NCBI GenBank assembly: GCA_039989475.1
Contig: JBDXHU010000005.1
Coordinates: 248,001-312,000 of the forward strand
Source of the DNA: JBDXHU01 sp039989475
GTDB taxonomy: Bacteria; Pseudomonadota; Gammaproteobacteria; Pseudomonadales; Halieaceae
Direction of reading: 5' to 3'
Length of the DNA: 64,000 nucleotides
In this document: one piece after another, positions 44,633 to 53,245 of the stretch
Layout of the letters: every line of letters begins with the position of its first letter
How positions within the stretch are numbered: the stretch's first letter is position 1
The notes under the pieces: model-generated
The model's input: only the letters and a program-made list of their open reading frames with translations
Database searches by the model: none
What the model was told of the DNA's origin: nothing
Position numbers and translations under genes: made by a program

Positions 44633-45690
44633 GCCGTCGCCTGTTGGTTACCGGTGCCGCCGGATTTATCGGTGCCAATTTTGTGCACTATTGGTCGGCG
44701 CAACATCCCGATGACTTCATCGTCGCCTACGACGCACTTACCTATGCTGGCAATCGGGCCAACCTGGCCAGCCTCGAGGCGGCGGACAACTTCCGCTTTG
44801 TGCACGCCGACATCCGTGACGAACAGCGAGTCACCGAGCTGCTTCGCACAGAGCGCATCGATACTATTGTGCACTTTGCCGCCGAAAGCCATGTCGATCG
44901 CTCCATCAGTGGACCGGATGCCTTCATCGATACCAATGTGATCGGCACCCACAGCCTGCTCAAGGCGGCGCGGGCGGTCTGGTTGCAAGAAGAGCTGGCG
45001 CATCGCTTCCATCATGTTTCGACAGATGAGGTTTACGGTTCACTGGCGCCCGATGCCCCGGGTTTCCACGAGGAGCAGAAGTATGAGCCGAACTCGCCAT
45101 ACTCGGCCAGCAAGGCAGCTTCGGACCACCTGGTGCGGGCTTACCATCACACCTACGGACTGCAGGTCACGACCAGCAATTGCTCCAATAATTACGGGCC
45201 CTGGCATTACCCGGAAAAACTGATTCCACTGTGCCTGACCAATATCCTGCGCGGTCGTGCGCTGCCAATATATGGCGATGGCAAGAACATTCGTGACTGG
45301 CTCTACGTGGAAGACCACTGCCGGGGCATCGAGTTGGTGCTGGACGGTGGCCGCATCGGCGAGACCTACAATATCGGTGGCAACAATGAGTGGACCAATA
45401 TCGATATTGTGAAGCTGCTGTGCCAGAGCCTGGACCAGCGCTTCAGTCAGCGCCCGGAATTGTCAGCGCAGTATCCCGACGCTCCGGCCGCCGCGGACAA
45501 GTCAGCCACTGCATTGATCGAGTATGTTACCGACCGGGCCGGGCACGACCGCCGCTATGCGATAGACGCTGGCAAGATCTCCCGGGAGCTGGGCTACCAG
45601 CCCCGCCACAGCTTTGAGACGGGTATTGAAGTGACCATTGACTGGTACCTTGAGCACGAGGCCTGGTGGCGGCCACTCCTGCCCAGTTGA
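44629..45690 (+). CDS. rfbB: dTDP-glucose 4,6-dehydratase
   Basis: Second step of dTDP-L-rhamnose synthesis. 353 residues, extended SDR with GAAGFIGANFV (about 8-18), HFAAESHVDRSI, STDEVYGSL, and YSASKAASDHLV (Tyr-x3-Lys). I chose the GTG that overlaps the rfbD stop; a longer frame lies inside rfbD and lacks a usable start context. It is convergent with rfbC, 21 bases apart. Confidence 0.96.
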   Translation: MSRRLLVTGAAGFIGANFVHYWSAQHPDDFIVAYDALTYAGNRANLASLEAADNFRFVHADIRDEQRVTELLRTERIDTIVHFAAESHVDRSISGPDAFIDTNVIGTHSLLKAARAVWLQEELAHRFHHVSTDEVYGSLAPDAPGFHEEQKYEPNSPYSASKAASDHLVRAYHHTYGLQVTTSNCSNNYGPWHYPEKLIPLCLTNILRGRALPIYGDGKNIRDWLYVEDHCRGIELVLDGGRIGETYNIGGNNEWTNIDIVKLLCQSLDQRFSQRPELSAQYPDAPAAADKSATALIEYVTDRAGHDRRYAIDAGKISRELGYQPRHSFETGIEVTIDWYLEHEAWWRPLLPS

Positions 45691-45711
45691 TAGTGCCGCT
45701 GGCGCCGCAGT

Positions 45712-46260
45712 TTATTCGAAGTAGGGAATTTCGTCCCAACTGAGACCCTCGGCATCCTTGGCCGAAAGGCTGGGTGCCGCGCCCGCGACCAGCGGCCAGT
45801 CTATGGCAACGCTGGGGTCGTCCCAGCGCAGGCTGATCTCTGATTGTGGGTGATAGTAGTCGGTGGTCTTGTAGAGAAAGTCCGCGGTTTCCGTCAACAC
45901 ATAGAAGCCGTGGGCGAATCCCGGCGGCATCCAGAGCATGTTGTTAAGGTCGGCGCGGAGCTCAACCCCGTAAGACTGCCCAAAACTGGGCGAGCCGCGC
46001 CGCAAATCGACGACCACGTCATAAACCGCACCGCTGGTGACCCTGACCAGCTTGCCCTGCACCTGCTCCGTCTGGAAATGCAGGCCACGTAAAATACCCT
46101 GACTGGAGCGGCTGTGGTTGTCCTGCACGAAATCCAGGTCCAGGCCCGCCTCGGCGAACACCCGCGCATTCCAGCTCTCCATAAAAAAACCGCGCTCGTC
46201 GCCAAACACGCGCGGCGTGATCAGCAAAACATCTGCCAGGGGGGTGGTCTCAAACCTCAT
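45712..46260 (-). CDS. rfbC: dTDP-4-dehydrorhamnose 3,5-epimerase
   Basis: Third step of dTDP-L-rhamnose synthesis. 182 residues, cupin-like RmlC fold. Conserved parts are RVFGDERGFFMESWN, QDNHSRSSQGILRGLHFQ (catalytic His), VVVDLRRGSPSFGQ, and LWMPPGFAHGFYVL. Its start overlaps the rfbA end by 11 bases, forming a minus-strand pair that faces rfbD-rfbB. Confidence 0.96.
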   Translation of the reverse strand: MRFETTPLADVLLITPRVFGDERGFFMESWNARVFAEAGLDLDFVQDNHSRSSQGILRGLHFQTEQVQGKLVRVTSGAVYDVVVDLRRGSPSFGQSYGVELRADLNNMLWMPPGFAHGFYVLTETADFLYKTTDYYHPQSEISLRWDDPSVAIDWPLVAGAAPSLSAKDAEGLSWDEIPYFE

Positions 46261-47155
46261 CGGCAGCCACTTCCCGGTGCTTGGGCAGCTCGCTAAGGTA
46301 CTCGCCGTAACCGCTTTTTATCAGCGGTGCGGCCAGTGCCAGCAACTGTTCCTCGTTGATAAAACCCTGCTTGTAGGCAATCTCTTCCGGGCAGGCAATT
46401 TTCAGGCCCTGGCGCTCCTCCACCACGCGGATAAAGTTGGCCGCGTCCAGTAGCGAATTGTGCGTGCCGGTGTCCAGCCAGGCAGTGCCGCGGCTGAGCA
46501 CCTGCACTTGCAGGTCGCCGCGCTTCAGGTAGACCAGGTTGATATCGGTGATTTCCAGCTCACCCCGCGGCGAGGGGGCGATATTGTGGGCGATATCAAC
46601 CACGTCATTGTCGTAAAAGTAGAGTCCGGTGACCGCGTAATTAGATTGCGGCTGGGTTGGTTTCTCCTCGATATGAATGGCCTTGCCGGTGGCATCGAAA
46701 TTTACCACCCCATAGCGCTCCGGGTCTTGCACGTAGTAGGCGAAGACCGAGGCGCCGCTTTTTTGCTGGCCCGCGGCCTGCAGCCTGGCGGACAGGCCGC
46801 CGCCATAGAAGATATTGTCGCCCAGCACCAGGCTAACCGGGTCGGAACCGATAAAATCCTTGCCGATAATAAAGGCCTGGGCGAGTCCATCGGGGCTTGG
46901 CTGCACCGCATAGCTAAGCTCCAGGCCCCATTGCCGGCCATCGCCCAACAACTCAACAAAGGCTTCCTGGTCCCGGGGCGTGGTGATGATCAGTACTTCG
47001 CGGATGCCCGCCAGCATCAATGTGGCCAGCGGGTAGTAAATCATGGGCTTGTCGTAGACCGGCATTAACTGCTTGCTGACGGTGCTGGTGAGCGGGTGCA
47101 ACCGGGTACCTGAGCCCCCGGCGAGGATGATGCCCTTGTAGGCGCTTGCGATCAT
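46250..47155 (-). CDS. rfbA: Glucose-1-phosphate thymidylyltransferase
   Basis: First step of dTDP-L-rhamnose synthesis, dTTP plus glucose-1-phosphate. 301 residues with the nucleotide-binding GIILAGGSGTRLHPLT (about 9-24), SKQLMPVYDKPMIYYPL, LVLGDNIFYG, and GTAWLDTGTHNSLLDA. Together with rfbC, rfbD and rfbB the complete dTDP-rhamnose set is present. A TATAAT-like promoter lies about 30 bases upstream. Confidence 0.97.
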   Translation of the reverse strand: MIASAYKGIILAGGSGTRLHPLTSTVSKQLMPVYDKPMIYYPLATLMLAGIREVLIITTPRDQEAFVELLGDGRQWGLELSYAVQPSPDGLAQAFIIGKDFIGSDPVSLVLGDNIFYGGGLSARLQAAGQQKSGASVFAYYVQDPERYGVVNFDATGKAIHIEEKPTQPQSNYAVTGLYFYDNDVVDIAHNIAPSPRGELEITDINLVYLKRGDLQVQVLSRGTAWLDTGTHNSLLDAANFIRVVEERQGLKIACPEEIAYKQGFINEEQLLALAAPLIKSGYGEYLSELPKHREVAADEV

Positions 47156-47185
47156 TACACTGGTTCCAGAGAGAGAATGGCGCGC

Positions 47186-47191
47186 ATTATA
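47186..47191 (-). promoter_or_regulatory. Putative -10 box for rfbA-rfbC
   Basis: On the minus strand this reads TATAAT, about 31 bases before the rfbA start. TTCGTC lies 18 bases further upstream (47210-47215) as a weak -35. Confidence 0.4.
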
Positions 47192-47242
47192 TGCTGAACA
47201 CTGGCCGCTGACGAACTGGCGCAGGCAGCAGTACGACCGTAT

Positions 47243-47290
47243 AGGGACTGGATTTTTATGTCCCTGCTGATTAAAATTTGACCCCTTTTG
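47243..47290. other. Unexplained intergenic segment with inverted repeat (rfbA/glycosyltransferase gap)
   Basis: Part of the 262-bp divergent gap 47156-47417. It has a 6-bp inverted repeat AGGGAC (47243-47248) / GTCCCT (47260-47265), followed by AT-rich TTAAAATTTGACCCC. The TTTGACCCC string recalls ends of some IS elements, but no transposase frame is recognisable. It may be a regulatory site, an IS remnant or chance. The rest of the gap shows no gene. Confidence 0.3.
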
Positions 47291-47417
47291 GGCGCGGACC
47301 GGTTATCGCAGCGATTTCCAGCGACAATCCCCGCTGCCCAAATGTCGAGCCGCCACGCTTCGAGCGGCAAGCAATCTACAGACAGGAGATAGACGCCTTA
47401 TTGGCGCAGGCACAGGC

Positions 47418-48722
47418 ATGCAGGCAGAAAAATCCAATCTTGGCGGTCCGGCAGGGGCGCTTGCCGACGTGGTCGCACTGCCAGCGCAGGGGGCGCTGCG
47501 GGTAGCCCTGCTCGGCTACCGCAGTCACCCCTATGGCGGTGGCCAGGGTGTGTATATCAAGTACCTGAGCAAAGCCCTGGTCGATGCCGGCCACCAGGTA
47601 GACGTCATATCTGGTCCACCCTATCCGCACCTGGACCCGCGGGTGCGGCTGATAGAAATTCCCAGCCTGGACCTGTTTAGCAACGGCCTGGGCTCACTGC
47701 GGCCCCGACACCTTAAATCCCTGACCAATATTATAGAGTGGGGCAGCAAGCTCACAGGCGGCTTCGCCGAGCCCTATACCTTCGGCCGGCGCGTGGTGAA
47801 ACACTTGCGGCAACACGGCCATAACTATGACCTGGTGCATGATAACCAGAGCCTCAGCTACGGCATGTTGAAGATCCAGGACATGGGCCTGCCCCTCGTG
47901 ACGACCCTGCACCACCCCATTACCAGTGATTTGCGCATAGCGGTAAATGCGGCCCGTCGCTGGTGGGAGAAAGTGCTTATCCATCGCTGGCACTCCTTCC
48001 TCGGCATGCAAAAGCGCGTGGTCAAGCGCTTGCATAATATTGTCACCGTTTCCGAATGCTCGCGGCAGGACATCGCCCGGGATTTTGATATCCACCCGGC
48101 CGGTATTAACCTGGTCTATAACGGCATTGATACCGCTGAGTTCCGGCCGCTGGCGGGTGTGCAGCGCAAATCCAGGCGCCTGATGGCGACTGCCTCCGCC
48201 GACGCGCCTTTAAAGGGTCTGCGCTACTTGTTGCGCGCCTATGCCCGCTTGCTGCGGCAATACCCGGAGCTGGAATTGCTGGTGGTGGGCAAGCCGCAGC
48301 CCGGCGGTGACACCGAGCGCCTGCTACGCAAGCTCAAACTCCAGGATCGGGTGCAGTTTGTCAGCGGCATCAGCACTGAGGAAATGGTTGCTTATTACGC
48401 TGAGGCGACCATCGCCGTGGTGCCTTCAGTCTATGAGGGCTTTGGTTTGCCCGCCGGGGAAGCGATGGCCTGTGGTGTTCCGGTCGTGAGTACCAGCGGC
48501 GGCGCACTACCCGAGGTGGTTGGAGATGCTGGCGTACAGGTGCCGGTGGGCGATGTAGCGGCACTGGCGGCAGCCATCGCCGATCTGCTTGAGGATGAGC
48601 CACGCCGTGCTGAACTGGGCGAGCTGGGCCGTCAACGCATCGAGCAGATGTTCTGCTGGCGGGTAACCGCGGGCCATATGAGTAATTACTACCGACAGGT
48701 ATTACAACGTGCAGACCGTTGA
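47418..48722 (+). CDS. GT4-family glycosyltransferase
   Basis: 434 residues, GT-B fold retaining glycosyltransferase. The N-terminal domain starts with RVALLGYRSHPYGGGQGVYIKYLSKAL (glycine-rich acceptor loop, near residues 31-57). The donor domain carries the EX7E-type motif in PSVYEGFGLPAGEAMACG (about 336-353). Sugar donor and acceptor are unknown. Its last 14 bases overlap the methyltransferase gene, and the toroid gene overlaps next, so the three form an operon. The dTDP-rhamnose genes just upstream suggest, without proof, a rhamnosyl donor. Confidence 0.9.
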   Translation: MQAEKSNLGGPAGALADVVALPAQGALRVALLGYRSHPYGGGQGVYIKYLSKALVDAGHQVDVISGPPYPHLDPRVRLIEIPSLDLFSNGLGSLRPRHLKSLTNIIEWGSKLTGGFAEPYTFGRRVVKHLRQHGHNYDLVHDNQSLSYGMLKIQDMGLPLVTTLHHPITSDLRIAVNAARRWWEKVLIHRWHSFLGMQKRVVKRLHNIVTVSECSRQDIARDFDIHPAGINLVYNGIDTAEFRPLAGVQRKSRRLMATASADAPLKGLRYLLRAYARLLRQYPELELLVVGKPQPGGDTERLLRKLKLQDRVQFVSGISTEEMVAYYAEATIAVVPSVYEGFGLPAGEAMACGVPVVSTSGGALPEVVGDAGVQVPVGDVAALAAAIADLLEDEPRRAELGELGRQRIEQMFCWRVTAGHMSNYYRQVLQRADR

Positions 48723-49422
48723 TTTCATGCACTTCCCGCTGGCGCCCGGGGATCGGGTGCTGGACCTGGGCTGTGGTGAGGGCCGCCATGTCATATCGGC
48801 CTTTCTGGAGCAGCAGGTCGATGCTGTTGGTGTCGACCTTTGTCTGGATGACCTGCGCACCACGCGGGAAAAATTCGAAGAGTTTGCGGCTGCAGCGGAC
48901 ACAGGCTCCAGCTTCGCGCTGTCCTCCGCCAATGCGCTGGCACTGCCATTTGCCGACGATAGCTTTGACAAGGTGATCTGCTCGGAAGTGCTCGAACATA
49001 TCCCGGATTATCGCGCAGCGCTGGCGGAAATTGACCGGGTACTGAAACCCGGCGGACTCTTCTGTGCCTCGGTGCCGCGGCGCTGGCCGGAGCGAATTTG
49101 CTGGGCCTTTAGCAAGGCTTATCACCAGGTTCCCGGTGGTCATCTGCGTATTTTCCGGGGCGGTGAATTGCGCCTGCAAATAGAGGACCTGGGCATGCGG
49201 CAGTATCACCGGCACTGGGCTCATGCCCTGCATGTGCCGTTTTGGTGGTTGAAGTGCCTGTTCTGGGAAAGCCAGGACAACAATGCGCTGCTGCGTTTGT
49301 ATCACCGATTCCTGGTCTGGGACCTGATGGACAAGCCCTGGCTGACGCGCGTGCTGGAGCGCTCCCTGAACCCTGTTATGGGAAAGAGTGTGGTTATGTA
49401 TTTTCGCAAGGGAATCGCCTGA
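48709..49422 (+). CDS. Class I SAM-dependent methyltransferase
   Basis: 237 residues, Methyltransf_11 type. SAM motif I is VLDLGCGEGRHV (about 18-29), motif II VGVDLCLDDL, and the later ALSSANALALPFADDSFDKVICSEVLEHI (split motif near 84-112) is typical of small-molecule or lipid O/C-methyltransferases. GTG start inside the end of the glycosyltransferase gene; the end shares one base with the next gene. The tail after about residue 160 is basic and aromatic-rich, possibly for membrane or lipid contact. Confidence 0.88.
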   Translation: MQTVDFMHFPLAPGDRVLDLGCGEGRHVISAFLEQQVDAVGVDLCLDDLRTTREKFEEFAAAADTGSSFALSSANALALPFADDSFDKVICSEVLEHIPDYRAALAEIDRVLKPGGLFCASVPRRWPERICWAFSKAYHQVPGGHLRIFRGGELRLQIEDLGMRQYHRHWAHALHVPFWWLKCLFWESQDNNALLRLYHRFLVWDLMDKPWLTRVLERSLNPVMGKSVVMYFRKGIA

Positions 49423-50504
49423 TGTCCGGACTGTACCTGAGCCCGGGATTGTTCCCGCACGAATTCCTGCGACCGACCGTGGAATTCATCCTCACCACCC
49501 AGGAAAGCAGCGGCGAGATTCCCTGGTTCGATGGCGGCCACAGTGATCCCTGGGATCATGTCGAGGCCGCCATGGGCCTGTCGGTTGGCGGTGAGTATGA
49601 TGCGGCCGAGCGCGCCTATCGCTGGTTGGCGCAAACCCAGCTTGAAGACGGCAGCTGGTGGGCGGGTTATCGCGGCATCGAGGTCGATAATGGTGAGCGT
49701 CGCGAGACCAACTTTGTCGCCTATGTCGCCACTGGCCTCTGGCACCATTACCTGATTAGCGGCCGCCGCGAATTCCTGTTGGAATTGTGGCCGGTCGTGG
49801 AAAAAGCTATCGGTTTCGTGCTGATTTTGCAGACTGAACACGGCGATATTCACTGGGCCATCAGTGCCGATGGCAGCGCCCGTGAAGATGCCCTGGTGAC
49901 GGGCTGTAGCTCCATCTATAAAAGCCTCGAATGCGCCCATAATATTGCGGTAACCCTGGGTTATGAGCGACCCCAATGGCTGCATGCACGGGAGCGCCTG
50001 GGCGATGCGCTGCGCAATAAGCCGGAGCGCTTTGATCGCACCTGGGAAAGCAAGGCCCGTTATTCCATGGACTGGTTTTACCCGGTCTTGACCGGTGTGC
50101 TCAACGAGAAAGAGTCCCGCGCGCGCCTGGCTGCCCGCTGGGATGAGTTCGTTGAGGACGGGCTGGGTTGCCGCTGTGTCTCGGATGAACCCTGGGTCAC
50201 CGTCGCCGAGAGTTGCGAACTGGTCATGGCACTATTGGCGGCAGGCGATCACGCACGCGCGGTTGAGCTGTACAGCTGGTTGCATCAATGGCGCCTGGAG
50301 GGTGGTGACTACTGGACCGGTTACCAGTTCGCCCTGGACATCATGTGGCCTGACGAAAAGCCCACCTGGACGGCTGGCGCCATTATGCTGGCTGCCGATG
50401 CGCTGACCGAGTACAGTCCCGCTGCCAAGCTGTTCCGTGAGGTCAATTTGCTGGATACTGAGGCGAATGCAGTCGCCCTGGCTGCAAGCCGGCGCAACTT
50501 ATAG
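49422..50504 (+). CDS. Alpha/alpha-toroid (prenyltransferase/squalene-cyclase-like) protein
   Basis: 360 residues, soluble, all-helical. Repeated aromatic motifs such as WLAQTQLEDGSWWAGYRG and LHQWRLEGGDYWTGYQ look like the QW-type or six-hairpin repeats of alpha/alpha-barrel enzymes (terpene cyclases, protein prenyltransferases, glycosidases). No DxDD or other terpene-cyclase acid motif is visible, so a glycoside or glycan role is also possible. The ATG shares one base with the methyltransferase stop. The 3' end overlaps the convergent methyltransferase by six bases. Homologues are commonly labelled prenyltransferase without evidence. Confidence 0.8.
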   Translation: MSGLYLSPGLFPHEFLRPTVEFILTTQESSGEIPWFDGGHSDPWDHVEAAMGLSVGGEYDAAERAYRWLAQTQLEDGSWWAGYRGIEVDNGERRETNFVAYVATGLWHHYLISGRREFLLELWPVVEKAIGFVLILQTEHGDIHWAISADGSAREDALVTGCSSIYKSLECAHNIAVTLGYERPQWLHARERLGDALRNKPERFDRTWESKARYSMDWFYPVLTGVLNEKESRARLAARWDEFVEDGLGCRCVSDEPWVTVAESCELVMALLAAGDHARAVELYSWLHQWRLEGGDYWTGYQFALDIMWPDEKPTWTAGAIMLAADALTEYSPAAKLFREVNLLDTEANAVALAASRRNL

Positions 50505-51116
50505 CCGGCGCAAGAGAGCGAGGCTGTTGACCCGCGCGATTTCGCTGAACAGGCCCGACGCCAGCGCCAGTCGATAAATCGCATAGGGGGCCTGGCCGCC
50601 GGCATGGGCATCCGGAAAGACATCGTGAATTGCCAGTATGCCCCCGCTCAGCACATGACCCGACCAGCAACGATAGTCTGTTAGTGCCGCATCCAGGCTG
50701 TGGCCGCCATCGATAAACACCATCCCCAGCGGAGTCGTCCAGTGCCGGGCCGCCGTGACAGAGTCGGTGACAATGGGTATGACCTGGTCGCTGACCCCGG
50801 CACTGCGGACATTGCGCCGAAACTCGCGGAATGTATCGACCACACCGTCACTGGCATCAAATAAATCCGGATCGTGAAAAAATTCCCCCGGTTGGTGCTC
50901 CTCCGAGCCCTGGTGGTGATCCAGGGCATATACCACGCTGGCCTGGTCACCGATTGCCAGCGCCAGGCACAGTGTGGACTTGCCACAATAGCTGCCTATC
51001 TCCAGCAGCGGTCCCAGCGTGCAAGACTCGCCGGCGGCCGCGTAAAGGGCATTGGCCTCATCATCGGCCAGGAAGCCCTTGATCTGCTCCCAGCCGGGTG
51101 GCGCTGAGAATTTCAA
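50499..51116 (-). CDS. Class I SAM-dependent methyltransferase (Methyltransf_24 type)
   Basis: 205 residues. SAM-binding LEIGSYCGKSTLCLA (about 38-52), ALDHHQGSEEH and the later MVFIDGGHSLDAALTDY place it with cephalosporin-hydroxylase/O-methyltransferase-like enzymes, which often act on sugars or catechols. It starts with TTG and a GGAG four bases before. It lies 16 bases downstream of tolC on the same strand, so it can be transcribed with tolC, yet by function it fits the facing glycosyltransferase cassette. Confidence 0.85.
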   Translation of the reverse strand: MKFSAPPGWEQIKGFLADDEANALYAAAGESCTLGPLLEIGSYCGKSTLCLALAIGDQASVVYALDHHQGSEEHQPGEFFHDPDLFDASDGVVDTFREFRRNVRSAGVSDQVIPIVTDSVTAARHWTTPLGMVFIDGGHSLDAALTDYRCWSGHVLSGGILAIHDVFPDAHAGGQAPYAIYRLALASGLFSEIARVNSLALLRRL

Positions 51117-51132
51117 GGAACTCCGGTCCGGC

Positions 51133-52572
51133 CTAGCGGGTCGGGTAGGGCGTGCCGCTGCGGCTGGCGGTCGGCGCCGCGGGTGCGATCAGCTGCGCGT
51201 CGAGCCGGTATACATCCTCCGGGCTGAGCAGACCGGCCACCTGCTTCAGCAGCAGAATGTCCCGGACGTAGTCGTAACGGGCATTGGCATAGTCGCGTTT
51301 GGCACCGAACAGGGTGTTCTGTGCATTCAGTACGTCGACGATATTACGGGTACCGACTTCGTAGCCGGCCTGGGTGGCGTCCAGCGCACTCTGCGAGGAA
51401 ACAATACTGAGCTGGCGCGCATTGACGCGGGCCACATCGCTGATCACGGTCATGTGCAGTGAGCGGGCGTCGGTTACCGTTTCTCGCATCAGGTTGATGC
51501 GGCTCTCCCGGGCGGAGATATATTGCTGGGCTGCCTGGCGGCGGCTGGCACTAATTGCACCACCGCTGAACAATGGCACGTCGACACGCAGCTGGTAGAC
51601 CGTTTCATCGCGATCATTGTCGGGGGAGACATCAAAGCCGGTAGAGGGTTTTACACTGCGGTCACCATTGGTGGAAAAGTCGGAGTAGCTGGCGCTGCCG
51701 CTGACCTTGGGCAGGTGTTCCATCTTGTTGGCCTTGGCACTCTGGCGGGCGGCTTCCTCGCCATAGGCAGCGGCGTTGAGGCGGAAATTGTGATCCAGGG
51801 CAAAATCAACCCAGTCACTGCGCTGGGTTGGCTCCGGTTGTTTGATGTCAAAATCCGGGCGCAGCAGGTAAATGTTGGAATGGTAGCGACCGGTCAGCAC
51901 CGATAGCCTTTCTATCGCTACGTTCAGGTTGTTTTCGTCGGTAATGCGCTCTACCCGTGACAAGTCATAGGCAGCCTGGGCTTCGTGAACATCAGTAATA
52001 GCGATCAGGCCCACCTCAAAGCGCTGCTGGGTCTGTTCCAACTGACGCTGGAAGGCGCGCTCCCTGGCCTGGGACGCCTCGAGGTTATCCTGGGCCCGCA
52101 ATACGCCCAGGTAGTCTCCGACCACCCTGACAATTAATTGTTGCTGGTCGGCGGCAAAGTTGGCTTCCGCCTGCCTGGAAGTCTCCTTGCCCGACTGGAA
52201 AGTAAACCAGGCCGGCAGGTCGAAAATGGCCTGGTTCAATGACACCTGGTAGCCATCCGTGTCAACGTCAATTTTGGTTGAAGTATCCACAGTGCCAATC
52301 GGGTTATTTGGGTCGCCGGTGGTATCGACTGACTGGGCATCAGTCGTGCTATCGCTGTCGGTGTATTGATAATTGCCTGAAACCTGGGGCAACAGGGCCG
52401 ACAGGCCGAGGCGCTCGGTCTCCAGATTGGCCCGGTAGGTGGCTTCCTGGGATTTCAGCAGGGCGTCGTTCTCCAGTGCCAACTCATAAATGTCGCGTAG
52501 CGTATCCGCATTGGCGAAGTGGGTGCTGACAATCAGTGCGATGGCCGGGAATAGTCTTATCGACAATTTCAT
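51133..52572 (-). CDS. tolC: TolC family outer-membrane efflux channel
   Basis: Trimeric outer-membrane exit duct for type I secretion and drug efflux pumps. 479 residues: signal peptide (about 1-22, ending ANA), then two homologous halves of long helices with an internal repeat. Visible are LRDIYELALENDALLKSQEA near the start and YEVGTRNIVDVLNAQNTLFGAKRDYANARYDYV in the second half. It diverges from yqiB-cpdA-parE as in Escherichia coli. AAGGA precedes the ATG. Confidence 0.94.
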   Translation of the reverse strand: MKLSIRLFPAIALIVSTHFANADTLRDIYELALENDALLKSQEATYRANLETERLGLSALLPQVSGNYQYTDSDSTTDAQSVDTTGDPNNPIGTVDTSTKIDVDTDGYQVSLNQAIFDLPAWFTFQSGKETSRQAEANFAADQQQLIVRVVGDYLGVLRAQDNLEASQARERAFQRQLEQTQQRFEVGLIAITDVHEAQAAYDLSRVERITDENNLNVAIERLSVLTGRYHSNIYLLRPDFDIKQPEPTQRSDWVDFALDHNFRLNAAAYGEEAARQSAKANKMEHLPKVSGSASYSDFSTNGDRSVKPSTGFDVSPDNDRDETVYQLRVDVPLFSGGAISASRRQAAQQYISARESRINLMRETVTDARSLHMTVISDVARVNARQLSIVSSQSALDATQAGYEVGTRNIVDVLNAQNTLFGAKRDYANARYDYVRDILLLKQVAGLLSPEDVYRLDAQLIAPAAPTASRSGTPYPTR

Positions 52573-52768
52573 TGCGAGATCCTTGCTGATAGTACGCTCT
52601 CTGTGCGAATGACCAAGTGGCCTTTTTTCGCTCGAGACACAACGTTAAGGCGGCTAATCATACCGCCTGTGAGCACAGTCTGAAACATGGAATATGTCTC
52701 TTATTTGTGCAAAGGTAACTGCTAGACTTTGTTTTTTGAGTAAATCTATCGTTTACAGGGATTATGAG

Positions 52769-53245
52769 GTGAGCCGCTCGTCCATAAGGTATTCCGTTGA
52801 CCTGGCCGCAATGCATGCGACTTGTGAGTCAAACTATGCCCGGTTATTGCAGCTGTTTCCCGATTACGAAACCACCAACAGCCGTGAATTCAGCCTGGCT
52901 GACGGCCAGCGTGTACGCATAGACGTGGTTGAGCGCTGTCGCTACACCACCCTGATGAAAGTGTGCCAGCAAACGACCCAGCAGGGTGCCGGTGAAAGCT
53001 GGCTGGCCAGCCCGCGCTTTGACCTGCGTGCCTATCACGATGCGCGCATGGTGGAGGTAACGGCCTTTCAGTCGCAACGGCTGATTGCCGGACGTTATGA
53101 CTATCCCAACGACAATATGCACGCTCCCGATGAGAAGGCCCAGCAGAACCTGTTCCTGGCTGAGTGGCTCAGCCATTGCATCGCCCACGGCTGCAGCAGT
53201 GCGGTGCTGGCCCGGCTCGCTGCTGGTACGGCAGATGCATCGTGA
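52769..53245 (+). CDS. yqiB: DUF1249 family protein (YqiB)
   Basis: 158-residue soluble protein of unknown function, matching YqiB by ERCRYTTLMKV, DLRAYHDARMVEV, RYDYPNDNMHAPDEKAQQNLFLAEWLSHCIAHG. I chose the GTG at VSRSSIRYSVDL because its N-terminus lines up with E. coli YqiB and AGGG lies about eight bases upstream; a frame 25 codons longer covers the promoter region. It overlaps cpdA by four bases (GTGA). The 196-bp gap to tolC holds the divergent promoters (TAGACT at 52723-52728 is a candidate -10). Confidence 0.9.
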   Translation: MSRSSIRYSVDLAAMHATCESNYARLLQLFPDYETTNSREFSLADGQRVRIDVVERCRYTTLMKVCQQTTQQGAGESWLASPRFDLRAYHDARMVEVTAFQSQRLIAGRYDYPNDNMHAPDEKAQQNLFLAEWLSHCIAHGCSSAVLARLAAGTADAS

